Shown here: piece by piece, positions 35,846 through 47,509 of the stretch
Layout of the letters: each line of letters starts with the position of its first letter
Position numbering within the stretch: position 1 is the first letter of the stretch
Assembly: GCF_026212465.1 (NCBI RefSeq)
Contig: NC_080051.1
Coordinates: forward strand, 22,482,727-22,546,726
From: Amaranthus tricolor
Lineage: Eukaryota > Streptophyta > Magnoliopsida > Caryophyllales > Amaranthaceae
Length of the DNA: 64,000 bases
Direction: 5' to 3'
Position numbers and translations under genes: made by a program
Notes under the pieces: generated by a model
Database searches by the model: none
What the model was told of the DNA's origin: nothing
Seen by the model: only the letters and a program-made list of their open reading frames with translations

Positions 35846-36305
35846 AGGCCAATCAAGAAAGTTAATGACACTCACTCACTAACTAACTAACTGCACTAAA
35901 GGATTAACTTGTTGTGCTTAAACAAATTAGTACTCCTACTTACTATTTGTGGATAGTATTCAAATGCCGACTTAATTATAAGAAAGTCATAGTAAATAAC
36001 GGTTATTTATAAGGTTGATAAATCACCCTTATGTAGTACTCCATGATTTAATAGGGTAAAAATTTGGTTATCTTTTTTATTTTATTATTATTATTTTTTG
36101 TCGTTTTGATTATTTATAAACCATGGTAATTAATTAGAAATTTTTACTTAATTATTAGCCCTACTCCAACCAAGTTGAGGCTAATCTTCAGTAACGCTGG
36201 AAACAGGCAATCACAAAATGCTGATATTTTCAGACATCGCCTTTGTTGACGTTGAGAACTGACACCACTTGAGTACCACTTGCTATCTTATGTAAATAAT
36301 AGTAT

Positions 36306-36508
36306 GGTATTGCTAAATATCGTCACTTTTTTTTTTTTACCACCTATATATTAATAAAATGATAAAAATATCTCTGGACTTAAAATAACAATAACCATAA
36401 TAATAATAAAAACAATATTTAAAAAAAAAAAAAAATAATAATAATAATAATAATAATGATCATAAAAATAAAAATAACATTTTAAAAAAAATTAAAATTT
36501 TTTTTTTA

Positions 36509-36543
<35 letters not shown>

Positions 36544-36586
36544 TTATTATTTTTATAATAAAAATAACAGTTGGTTATTATTTTTA

Positions 36587-36617
<31 letters not shown>

Positions 36618-36618
36618 A

Positions 36619-36678
<60 letters not shown>

Positions 36679-36749
36679 GTTGTTGTTGTTGTTATTGTTG
36701 TTGTTGTTGTTGTTATTATTTTTTAAAAATATTTTTTTTATTTTTATTA

Positions 36750-36790
<41 letters not shown>

Positions 36791-36868
36791 GTCCAGGGGC
36801 AATATCTTCAATTTATTAAAATATGGGTGGCGATAAAATAAAAAGGGTAACGATGTTTAAGGATTGTG
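36306..36868. mobile_element. MULE-type MITE expanded by ATT/TAA microsatellites
   Basis: A perfect 9-bp duplication TAATAGTAT flanks it (36297-36305 and 36869-36877). The arms of about 70 bp are inverted repeats: left GCTAAATATCGTCAC ... ATATCTCTGGACTTA, right AGTCCAGGGGCAATAT ... GTAACGATGTTTAAG. Between them lie more than 350 bp of TAA runs followed by ATT runs, themselves complementary. A 66-codon frame of almost only Asn (36553-36753, minus) is a reading of this microsatellite, not a gene. Confidence 0.75.
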
Positions 36869-39625
36869 TAATAGTATTTCACATCATGTTAATTAATTTT
36901 AAATTTTAAATATTTTTTATTAAATTTAAAATTATTTTAGAATTTATTAATTAGATTCATAGTAGTCAAAAATAATATTGTATAGAAATGATAAGATTAA
37001 AATTTAAATCAAAACAGCGGCTTAGTGCAGAATTCTGAATGATCATATAAAAAATATGTACTACTATGAACTATATTCTTTCGTTTTACGATACTTGCTA
37101 AATTTGATTTTTTACGCAATTCAATATGTTATTTTGACTATTAATATATTAAATTAGACACATCTAAAACAATAAAAACTTAATATTATGAAAGTATGCG
37201 ATTAGTCGATTCAAGCAAGATCTCACTTGACTATATTTTTCCTTACTCATTAGTCGCAATATTTTAATTAAGCTTGAATGATAAATAATGTCCAAAATTA
37301 TTATGTAGTAAATATTTCAAAACAGTGAAAATACTATTTTTGTCCTATAAGAATTTTCAATTTTCATTATAGAGCAAATTTAATGAGATATAATTAAAAG
37401 AAAAAGGGCAAATTCCTGGGACATACGGAGTAACACGTAAACTAATTTTTTTAACATACTCATTAAGAAAAGAAAAGAGTCTTTGAATTAAAAAGCAAAA
37501 ACAATAAATTGCAAGTCAAAGTAAAAGACTAAAAGGAGTTAACAACCCAAAGAGCTTTGATTGAAAAAAAAAATCAATTTTTCTTGGTTGTTGAGAAAAT
37601 TATGAATTTTTGTTTTATTTTTTATAAAAACTTGGATGTGAATTTTCTTAAACGCTACTGTATTTTCTATTGCTATTTCAAACACTAATTATCAACGTTT
37701 TGTAAACAGTTGTTAATGTTTTGGCTTATATATAAATATTTATATATCATTATAATTAATTTATTGTTTTATGTCCTACTTAAAGTGATCTAATTAAAGT
37801 TAAATGCTTTGGGCTTAAACATATCAATAGGTTGTGGGCCTTAAATGTGTAGAGGGTCTAGAGACTCAATTTATGACTGGGTTCTATGATAGACCGAATA
37901 CCAGTCACAAGTTACTATATATATATAGCAGTTATGGTCTCTAGGTTATACATATTCTTTTTCTTCTGTCATCCCATTATCAGAGAGAATTAAGAGTGAT
38001 AAGGGTCGTCACTTTAGTGAATACGTGTTAATCTAGAAGATCTAATCGCTTCCGTTTTCAAGATTATCTCCTGTGCTATGAAATCAGGTATATTTCAGTT
38101 TTGTCTTTTTAGTTTGTTGTTCTAATTCAACATATTTGATCATGTTTATTAATAATGGTATTCACCATTGTTTTGTCCCATCAGTCAAACATTTAAATGT
38201 TATTTAAAACACTATATTGTCGAACACTGATACTCTACTTAACCAAAATAAACACTCAACGTTATTTAAAACGTTTTAACTAAAGTGAACTGCTAAACGC
38301 TACTTAATACGTTATATCGAACACACCCTTTTCTATTCTTGCATTTTTTTTTGTTTTTACATAACGATTTTGAAAAAAAAAATATAAATGAGTATTTTTG
38401 TGTTAAAAAGATCATCGTATGTTTAATAATGATGATTTTATGTTATTGTCAACAAAATTAAATTTGGGTTTAAGTCCAATTACATCTACAATTAAAAATA
38501 GTTAAAGTTGAGAATTTTAAAATGACTTTTTAACCTTATCATTTTTAAATTCTCCATTTATAATTTCATAATTGAAATTTATATTTTAAAATGAAATATT
38601 TATTCTCAAATACAAATTAAATAATTTGTAATTATAATAATTAGGAGATTAGTTTAGTGTTTTAGCAAACTATTGTCATATTTGTCTAATTACTTTTTAT
38701 TTGTTTGATAATTATTAGTATTATTATTGCTAGGTAGTGACTCTATTCTTGCATTTTTACCTTAAAAATAAATAAATTAGCAATTGTAATTTTATGTTGT
38801 TTCGTTTTACACATTAAATTATCAATTATATGATTTATTTTGTCATACAAATAAATTTATCTCAAGTAAATACACAACAAACTAAAGTTAGGTATTTTCA
38901 AAATTATGGATTAATTTTCTCTTTAAGAATTTCTTAACGGACTCTTATTTTGAAAATAGTAGTAAATGAAAACCTAAATACCCAACATTTGTTGGACTTG
39001 CAAAATTATTATAAAAGAAGGGGCCCACAGCAATTTTCTCACGCATATTCACTAATTTTCCAAACATGTGAACAATATGTTCAAGAATTTGAATAAATTC
39101 TTTTGTTATTTTGATTTTTAAATGAGTTTACTAAGTGGACCAAGTAAACGTTTTCCTATGCTAGCTGTCAACTTTTTCTTATTAATCTATTCTTTATAAT
39201 AAATTAATTTAATTATAATAAATAAAGTATGTACCAAAAGTACCAAATTTTTAGATTTGAATTTTGTCAAGTAATACTTTTAAGACTATGAGGTGTATGA
39301 CAATTTGCTTTTTTTTTTTTTTTTTTTTTTTATTTTGAGTTTTTTACCAAAAGGTTGTTCATTAATTACAAATTTCCAAAATAATGTTATATAAATTTAA
39401 ATTTCAGAATTAGTATCCATTTAAGATATGTTGTTTTCCACCAAAACAACTTCCAATTACCACTAGAGATTTTCATTTGTGGGTATTCGGAATTTTGGAT
39501 ATCCGGATAGTCGGATATCTGGTTAGTCGGGTACCGGATAAATTGGTCGAGACATTGGCCGCTAAAATAGGTACGGGATAAATTACCTACTTATTCTCTA
39601 ATAAGCAGCCAACAACAAATACATA

Positions 39626-39881
39626 CTCTGTCCGTTCTTTTTTGTTCTTCCCGTTTACTTTTAGCCCAGTTTTTAAGGCAAATTTTGAGTTATAATATCT
39701 CTTAATACGCATAATAAAAAATTATAAAAAATACATAATAAAAAGTATACGCTAAGATGAATTTAACAAGATCACATTGATATATTTTATCTTCTAAATA
39801 TGTCTCAAAAACATTAATCAAATTTATCTATCTTTAAGATTGAATATTCCACATGGGAAGAACATTAGAGAACGGAAAGAG
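39626..39881. mobile_element. Stowaway-type MITE
   Basis: The ends are CTCTGTCCGTTCTTTTTTGT and the complement of TTAGAGAACGGAAAGAG. TA lies on both sides (39624-39625, 39882-39883). Inner arms GTTCTTCCCGT and ATGGGAAGAAC also pair. It is 256 bp and non-coding. Confidence 0.75.
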
Positions 39882-40076
39882 TATTTTTTACTAAATATTC
39901 TATAACAGTTGGTTAATCATCCAAGTTCCAGGTGGTCAAACCGGCCAATAATTAGAGCTAACAGTCGTTTAATCAATAGGGTTTAGATTTAAATTTAATT
40001 TTCACCTAATTTTTTTCTTTTTCTGTACCTAACTTGTAATAAAAAATGACCAAACTTTTACTATGTAATTGTATCA

Positions 40077-40371
40077 GATAAAATTGCAAATTACAGTTTT
40101 AAAGTTTAGAACTTTTGCTAATTACATCCTCAATGTTTATTTTTTGTGAATTACAGTCAGCAAAGCATCAAAGTCTATAGCGTTCAGGCCAAATTACAAA
40201 ATTTTTACCACTTAACCTAAAATTGCGACCACTAAAGTTGTCGTTATCATGGGATTTGGCCTGAACTTTGTAGACTTTGATACTTTGATAGTTGTAATTT
40301 ACAAAAAATAAACTTTAAGATTGCAATTGACAAACATTTAAACTTTAAAACTGTAACTTGCAAAATTATTC
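40077..40371. mobile_element. Fold-back MITE with ~118-bp arms
   Basis: The left arm runs from AAATTGCAAATTACAGTTTT through AAGTCTATAGCGTTCAGG to CCAAAT. The right arm is its near-complement, from ATTTGGCCTGAACTTTGTAG to AACTTGCAAAATT. Only about 60 bp separate the arms, so the element is almost one hairpin. No coding sequence and no certain target duplication. Confidence 0.7.
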
Positions 40372-40572
40372 ATATATTAAACAGTGTGTTAGTATTGTTT
40401 AGACATATGCTTTATAAAATTAAATGAAGTTCAATTTTACAACATAATAGAAAAAACTAATTTCTGGAAAGATAAAGTATAAGTTATTTCCAACAAAAAA
40501 AATATATATTTAGTAAAATAATAAAAAAAATTTTGGAAAATATGAAATAAAAAACACAACCTAAAACTCTAA

Positions 40573-40893
40573 TGGTCTGTTTGGTATGTGGTATTAATCT
40601 GTGGTAATAGGAATCAAAACTATTGTAATTTTGGTTGAAAAATCTCTTGGCTATCTTAATGGTCATATTTGTCCAACTTCAATCATCTCATTTTCTTCAT
40701 AAAATTGATTCCAATACATTACCAATGGGAGATGTGCTATTAGGTGGTAATAAAAATTTGTACCAAAAATAACTTTTCTATGATTAAAGTTTTTTTATTA
40801 CCATGAGAATAATGACACAAAACTTTTGATAAAATTTTTTCACTATAAAATATTTTCATTATCAATATTAGTACTACTAAAACAAACGAACCG
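40573..40893. mobile_element. Tourist/PIF-Harbinger-type MITE
   Basis: The left end TGGTCTGTTTGGTATGTGGT and right end ACTAAAACAAACGAACCG are imperfect inverted repeats of the GGxCTGTTTGGT kind. A 3-bp TAA duplication flanks them (40570-40572, 40894-40896), as PIF/Harbinger elements make. It is 321 bp and non-coding. Confidence 0.7.
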
Positions 40894-42080
40894 TAAATGT
40901 GAGTGTCACATAAAAAAGCTTTCACATAGAATTTTTGGTAGTATTTTACAGATAGTTGAAGGGTACATAAGATACGGAAATATAAAACTCTTACATTGTT
41001 GTAATTAATTCTCCTAATAGAGAGAATTTAATTTCAATCTCATTCATTTTTTACTCCTTATTTTAAATTATGTTATGAGAGTTTTTATAAAAAATTAAAA
41101 TGAGTGGGATAAAAGACTTTATTTTATGGAAAATGGAATTATGAATTATTAAAATGTGATAGATTGTTTGATTGGGTTTAAAATAGTAGCTAATTGTTGT
41201 TTTTTAATTGTAATTTAGAGTTGTACAAATTGTTTTTAGATAGAAACTCAGAATTAGTTTATAAAACTTGTACTTTACAGCTTGTTTTCAGTTTAGTTAA
41301 ATTTAATATGTGGAGCATTTATTTTTATATTTTTATTATTTCTTTTAGTTCAATTCAGTTAATTTCATTTCAACTATATTTTAAATTAACTTGATTAAGA
41401 AATAGACTTGATATGGTATTTATTAAATTAGAGTTTATTTATAATGAACTAAAATTATTTAATGAAAGTATATGTTTTATCTCAGATGAAGAGTCTTAAA
41501 GTTGAGTATTTTAAAAAATTTCATAATCTTTCAATATTAATTATCTTTCTACGAGATTAGTCATATCTTGTTTTAATGTCGACAAGTATTATATTGTTCG
41601 GGCGAGACCTGAGATTCATTCTCATTGATCCCACTACATGAAAACGACGATAAAATTGACTGATCGTCATGTACTGCTTTTAAAAATAAAAAAAATGTTT
41701 TTTATTATGATATAAATACAAAATAAAAAAAAAATAGAGGTGACATGTTGATCATGTTGATAGTTAAAAAAACCTAATTTTTAAAAAATAAAGCAAAAGT
41801 AAAACCTATAAAAGCGAAATTCAGAAAAATTGTACTTAATTTATTTTTTTAAAAAATAAATCCCATCTTTAAAAACACACAAAATATATGAAGGGTATAT
41901 TTGAAAAAGCACAAGGGACACACAAAATATAATAAAATATCTAATTTACATCAATGGTGTACAACTTTTCTTCTTTAAACAATCAATCAAATTGTAGTTG
42001 TAGCTTCTCACCGACGTCCTTATCTTGATTGAATAATGGAGTTGCATAGTCACCATTATTCTTAGATCCCACGCAATAAA

Positions 42081-42086
42081 CACGTG
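42081..42086 (+). promoter_or_regulatory. Possible G-box upstream of the JAZ gene
   Basis: A CACGTG core lies about 890 bp upstream of the JAZ start codon. MYC2-type bHLH factors bind such sites in JAZ promoters to drive jasmonate-induced feedback. The motif is short and distant, so this is only a candidate. Confidence 0.3.
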
Positions 42087-42334
42087 AAAAATATCTACGA
42101 CAAAACAACTTGAGGTGCATTTCACTTATTTTTCATTCTAATCCATTTTAATTAATTTACTTTATTTTTATTTTTATTTTTAGACATAATTATTTTTTTT
42201 TTACTTTTAAACATCTTATTACTTTAACTTATTATACTAAATTTTTTAGCATTTATATCAAAGCAAATGAGACAAAATGATTAAAATTGAGTACTCACCT
42301 ATTCTGATTGATTTACATCAAAGAGAAAGGAATA

Positions 42335-42577
42335 CTTTTTCCGTTTTATATTAGTTGCAACATTAGAAACTATAAGACTATTCATTTATTACTCTTAATT
42401 TATAATTAATTTTAAAATATTGTCAAAGGAGATCTTGTTTGATTTGAGTTATTATAAAAATTATTAATATTAAATTTTTATAATTTTTTATTATACAAAT
42501 TAGAAATATTAAAGATTAAATTAGTGTATTGAATTGAGTAAAAAAAAAATATTGTAAGTGTTTTGAAACGAAGAAAG
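42335..42577. mobile_element. Stowaway-type MITE upstream of JAZ
   Basis: The ends are CTTTTTCCGTTTTATATTAG and the complement of TTTTGAAACGAAGAAAG. TA lies on both sides (42333-42334, 42578-42579). The interior ATTAGTTGCAACATTAGAAA and AGTGTATTGAATTGAG is shared with the shorter copy at 28729-28836. It is 243 bp, roughly 400 bp upstream of the JAZ ATG. Confidence 0.7.
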
Positions 42578-42887
42578 TATATTTCTAAAAAAAAAAGTAA
42601 ATATTACTAATAAATAAAGAGAAAAAATAAATTGTGTTAAAATTTTAAAAGATAATTAAAATATATAAATAAAATAAAATTAAAATAAAAAATCAATATC
42701 TAAAAATAAAAATAATACAAAATAAAATTAGAACCACCATTCAAAAAGTTAAAACCACGAGTGGTGTACTTGAGTTGTGAAGTTGTGGTCTTTGGAGGAA
42801 TATATTGAAATCCAAATCTTCCTACTTATTCCTTAATAACGTAATTAATTGATTAATTAAAACCTTAAAATTCTCTCTCATAAAGAC

Positions 42888-42896
42888 TATATATTT
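42888..42896 (+). promoter_or_regulatory. Likely TATA box of the JAZ gene
   Basis: TATATATTT lies 80 bp before the ATG, followed by a CT-rich stretch (TTTTCCTCATTTTTCCCATT) that would form the transcript start and leader. The spacing fits a short 5' UTR of about 50 bp. Confidence 0.5.
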
Positions 42897-42975
42897 TGCT
42901 TTTCCTCATTTTTCCCATTTCTTACTTGTATATTTCTGGTTCAACTAACAGTTGTAGAGCGAAAGAGAAAAAAGA

Positions 42976-44798
42976 ATGGAAGGTGAGATGACGTATCCAG
43001 AAAAGATGAGGTCTAATTTTATACAAACATGTTCCAGATTTAGCCATTTCTTGAAGGAGAACAGGACTCTTGGACACCTTCATGCTTTTAAAGGTTTTTT
43101 TTTTTTTTTTTCTTTTTTTTTTGCTTCATCTCAGCTTTATAGTACTCCATATGGATTATTTGTATCTCTAATTATGGCGAATCGAAAATACTAATATGAG
43201 AAAGTTCAAACGAACACATCTGTATCAACATATATATTTTATATTACATTATTTAATATTAATAAATTTTTCTTTATGTATTACATAATTAACTGTCATT
43301 TTTCTTTATTATATATTACTAATTTAATATTAATAAATTTTTAAATTAAATAATTCGGATACTAGTCTAAGCGTCTTAACTCTTTATTATTATGATTTTT
43401 TCCTAAATTGAGAAGGGTTATGATCGCAAATGTTTCTATATTGGAGTAGAAAATAGAGATGGGTGTAAAGAATCGAATCTTATTTTATTAACGGAAAGTA
43501 TCCTATTTTCTGGAAAAGATTTAGGTGCCAAAGATGTATATGGAGCAAAAAATCCTGTAACCAATTTGGAGCTCTTTCCTATGGCCGACTCAAGGTAATT
43601 CAAAATTTTCAATTTCATGGCTTTAAAAAAATATATAATCCAATAATATTTATATTTATTTTGCTTAATTATTTAGTTGTTGAATGAAATGATTTATGTT
43701 AGTAGTATTTGTTAAGATTATAATATATATCTACTCCTATTGATTAAGTTTTTTACTTCTCCATGATTGGGAATCGGTTAATTACTAAAAAGAAAAATAA
43801 AATTTATAAAATCAAAAAGCAATATTTGATGCTTCTAACAAATAATATATGATGCGAATAAATGAGATTGACGACTTGACGAGTGCATTTCCTCCCGAGT
43901 ATTTTTTTTTTCAACCATTTGCATATATTTTCTAAAATTCTTATTTTTGATTAACCTCATATAATTAGAAATAAGCATACTATTAGACCAAAATGTGCGA
44001 TAATTATGAGTTGTACTAGACTTTTAGCGATTTAATTTTTCTTTTACTCATATTAATTTTTAACAGTTATTTTAATGTGCATTTCTTATTCAGATTAACT
44101 ATATTTTTGGTGTATTTTCTTTCTTGATTTATAGACTTAATATAATTGTAGCATTTAGTGCATCAATAATTGAGTTAGACTGTATGGAGCACTTTTAAAT
44201 TAAAGGCATCAACTAGTAGTTTACAACAATTTTGTTTTTTTTATTTATTTGTATTAAGGACTAAACATCGCAAAAAGATATAAAATAAACAAAGTTTTAT
44301 AAAAAAAAATTATATTTTTACTCCGATCGAAATCTCAAATCATGCCGTAAATATTTTCTGTTGTACAGAGAATTGCCACTAGCAAAGGAAGAGGCTAAAA
44401 ACACTTCTAAAACACCAAGCATGACCATATTCTATGGAGGAAAAGTGTTAGTTTTCGATGAACTGCCTGAAGACAATGCTCGTGAAATTGTGGCCCTTGC
44501 TACTCGCGGAACCATAAATGCTAAAGACGACGCACAAACTCAAACTCAAACTCAAACTTCACGCAGTATCAACACTACAACTACTCAGCTCGCACAAGGA
44601 ACATCCAGCTTGTCTGATTTACCGCTAGCAAGGCGAGTCTCCCTTCACCGATTTATGGAGAAGAGAAAACATAGAATCGCAAGCAATGCACCATACAATC
44701 TGGAGAGTTCAATGGTAAAAGTGTCTGATTTAAATCCTCAAAAATTCAACACGATAAAAAAATCGTACACGCTACAATTATTAGAGTTAAAGTTGTAG
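42976..44798 (+). CDS. JAZ: JAZ (TIFY) jasmonate-signalling repressor, 3 exons
   Basis: Exons: 42976-43093, 43450-43594, 44369-44798; 693 nt, 230 aa. JAZ proteins hold MYC-type factors inactive in the nucleus and are degraded by SCF-COI1 with jasmonoyl-isoleucine. The N-terminal block SNFIQTCSRFSHFLKENRTL (residues about 13-32) is the JAZ1-like cryptic MYC-binding region. TIFYGGKVLVFDELPEDNA starts at 107 (ZIM domain, NINJA binding and dimerisation). The Jas motif with degron LPLARR starts at 172, followed by VSLHRFMEKRKHRIASNAPY up to 197. The protein ends QLLELKL, an LxLxL EAR-type motif at 226-230. The Jas region is not split by the intron many JAZ genes have. A CAAACT repeat encodes QTQTQTQT before the Jas motif. 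The exon 2 acceptor is the least certain point: AG at 43448-43449 is preferred, and AG at 43445-43446 also keeps frame. Confidence 0.9.
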
Positions 44799-46162
44799 AT
44801 TTTTGTTGAAACCTACGACATTAATTAAGGGAAATTCTTGAGAGTGAGATCCTCTATATGTATAATTTTTTTTGATGATTTGCTTGTTGGGTAATTCTCA
44901 ACCACTTTATATTATTAGATTAGCAAGGTATTACCTATATCAATTGGTTATTATATACTATTTTTTCGTATTTTTATTGAAAATGTTTTTTTTTTCTTTT
45001 CTTGAAAATATGAGTTTTTTAATTTCAGCTCATATTGACAGTTAGTAAATCTGGTTAATGGGGCAAGTCAATTTGATGGTTTAAAGGTTGAGCTGTATCT
45101 ATTAACTCGTGAATAAGGCGTTCCATTAATAATGGGTCAAATTACAAGATCAATCAAGATGTATTAACCGTCTAAGACATACTACTAATCTTACACATCT
45201 AATGGTTGAAGGTACCTCCTCCCATCTCTGTAAAAGGTTTACAATTTTCACTATATACGACTTAGATTAAATTCTCTTCCCTCCTTATACGTGGAAAATT
45301 CATATTAAAAGTTTTACATAAAAAATACAGCAAAACTAATATAACACACAAAACGAATTGGTTGGAGATTTAATGTTTATTCCAAATAAATTTTGAAGTC
45401 ATTTCATAAACTTTTCTGTTATAATATTTACCTCCACTATACTTTGGGTTATAAAAATGAAATTTTATACTGAAAATAAAAATAAAAAACTCAATGATTC
45501 CGAGCACTGAATAAAGTTGTAGATAGGTGAATAATTGATAAACTTGGATATAAAAATATTTTATTTAAGAGTTTGAACTTTGGTAAGTTTAAGAACAATT
45601 TCAAAGAAAAAGTAACAAAAAAATATATGCACATGTCTCTGATTTTTAATAAATAAAGGAGATATCAATTCATCACTTTGTTTCATCCAATCAACACTTA
45701 GATTGACGCAAACACCAAATTACTTAGAAAATGTGTGTTTTCAATGTAATGTTCTACAATAAACGACTATCCAAAGACACATCCATGAATAGCATCCATT
45801 CACGAACATTAATCAGAAAACACAAAAGTAAGATGAATTATCAAATAACTCGTATTTTAATCAAGTTGGATCAATTATGTCATAAATCTAATCAAAACCT
45901 TGGCAACTACCAATAAAAATGACATGCTGATGATCAATTAGAACTAAACTCAAAAGATGGAATTAATAATAATAATAATAATAACTATAATAATAATAAT
46001 AATAATAATAATAATGGTCATAGAGGACAGTTTTCCTACTTATCAGTATAGTTGTACGTTTTGTTTTTTAGAAGACTTCTCATTTATTTTCATTTTTGTA
46101 AAGCTATTCATTATTTAGCATATTTCTCACGTCTTAATCTTCTTGCTACATATTAATCTTAG
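44799..46162. other. Intergenic, AT-rich, downstream of JAZ
   Basis: Likely JAZ 3' UTR at the start, then AT-rich sequence without a convincing gene. A TAA trinucleotide microsatellite lies at about 45964-46014. The small open frame at 45731-45916 shows no domain. Confidence 0.5.
45964..46014. repeat. TAA trinucleotide microsatellite
   Basis: A run of AAT/TAA units with a short interruption (ACTATAATAA) in the middle. A second such run is at about 48598-48630 and a third fills the MITE at 36306-36868. Confidence 0.9.
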
Positions 46163-47035
46163 GGAAATTTCACGTGGTAATTCCGAGGTATTGGATTTTT
46201 CACGTGGTAACCAAAGTTTTTTAAAACTTCATGCGGTAACCTTGAGATTTACCCAAATCATCCTCCGTAACCTTTTTACACAAAAAAACATTAGAAAACG
46301 TTAGTTTACTAAACTTAAAGCATCATGTACACCTATTTAATCCTTTTAATCCATTACAGTAGAAATTTAAATTTCCCCCAAAACATAAACTCTAATCCCC
46401 CATCTTCCCCTGGATCACATTTTTTTCTCGAATCACATTTTTTTCCCCGAAATTCAGACCCTAGTTTTTTTCATTTCTCCTTCTACTATTAAATTAGGAT
46501 TCCTTCTTTAAACCATCGTGCTTAAAATGATTTTTTTTTTCGAATTTCTTCTTCAAATTTACTTGTAAGCAACAATGAAATGGTTTGAATTACAGCAATG
46601 AATAATTGAAATACTTGTAAATTGAAGTTACTCGGCTTTATTGACCTAGAATAAGTGACACAAAATTGGGGCAGAAAATGTCGATCTTCATCCACCACTT
46701 GTCGAGAGCTTGATTTTGTGATCTTTGGTGATAGATATATCATTGAATTTGTATTTCAAATTTGGGGATTTAGGGTTAGGATTTAAGGGATTAGGATGAA
46801 ATGGGGAAAATGTAATGTTGAGAGAGTTAAATAGGGGAAATAAGGTGAATTCAAATTCTTCAATTACAGGATTCTTTAATTTTAGTAAACTAACGATTTT
46901 TCTAATGTTTTTTGTGTAAAAAGGTCACAGAAAATGAATTAGGTCAATGTCAGGGTTACCGCGTGAATTTTTAAAAAACTTTAGTTATTATTACATGGAG
47001 AATCCAATACCTCAGGATTACCATGTGGAATTTTC
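46163..47035. mobile_element. MULE-type non-autonomous element with ~165-bp TIRs
   Basis: The left arm starts GGAAATTTCACGTGGTAATT and runs through GAGGTATTGGATTTTTCACG to AACGTTAGTTTACTAAA. The right arm is its diverged complement, from TTTAGTAAACTAACGATTTT to ATTACCATGTGGAATTTTC. The long arms suit a Mutator-like element. No transposase or cargo gene is visible in the 0.5 kb between them, and the minus-strand frame at 46522-46743 has no domain. I could not find a clean 9-bp duplication. Confidence 0.65.
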
Positions 47036-47509
47036 GTAATTTTTTGAATGCATACATATTGATTTTCTTATTCTACTATTATTTGAATAAAAATTAATAA
47101 TTATAAAGATGTAGGAAAATTAATAAATTTCATAATATGATATTGAATAAAAATAAATATAATCACTTCTTATTATTTGTCATCTTTTTTAATTTGTCAT
47201 CATTTTTTTCATAAATATTCCAATTTTGCCTCTCCCTCTAAAAAGGATCTAATTTTTTTCTCAATTCATCAAAATCAATTCTTATTAAACGTACGTAACC
47301 CATGAATTCATCGAATTCAATGCTTATTCTAAACACAATTCTAACGTTTTTATTTGTTGATTAATTTTCGATTAATTTCGTAAATACACAATTGAAAATG
47401 AAAAACGACGATGTATTAGAGTTCGAACAATGTGTTTCAAACTCCAATATTACCAAGATCGAGTGTATGAGGTTTTGTGACAAACAAATTACGCTATCAA
47501 TAATATCGA
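47036..47509. other. AT-rich stretch without a recognisable gene
   Basis: An open frame begins at 47392 and runs into the LTR-like sequence that starts at 47510. Its first 40 codons resemble no family I know. Otherwise nothing is visible here. Confidence 0.35.

Larger units (their letters stand above)
33755..42975. other. 9.2-kb intergenic region between LAZY and JAZ genes
   Basis: No gene is recognised. The first 300-400 bases are the likely LAZY 3' UTR. Mobile pieces listed separately are at 34894-35025, 35196-35527, 36306-36868, 39626-39881, 40077-40371, 40573-40893 and 42335-42577. A run of TA dinucleotides lies at about 35813-35842 and a T run at 39310-39331. At about 37770-38100 a stretch with TCTAATTAAAGTTAAATGCT, a TATATATATA box and a following CT-rich part could be an old LTR fragment, but I found no matching ends. 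Remaining sequence is AT-rich and featureless. Possible JAZ promoter elements are listed separately. Confidence 0.5.

Noticed and set aside
36553..36753. 66-codon open frame of nearly all asparagine (minus strand)
   Set aside because: It is a translation of an ATT/TAA microsatellite inside a MITE; no start context, no conserved sequence.
37770..38100. Solo LTR between LAZY and JAZ
   Set aside because: A TATA-like box and LTR-like texture are present, but no TG...CA ends with a target duplication could be found.
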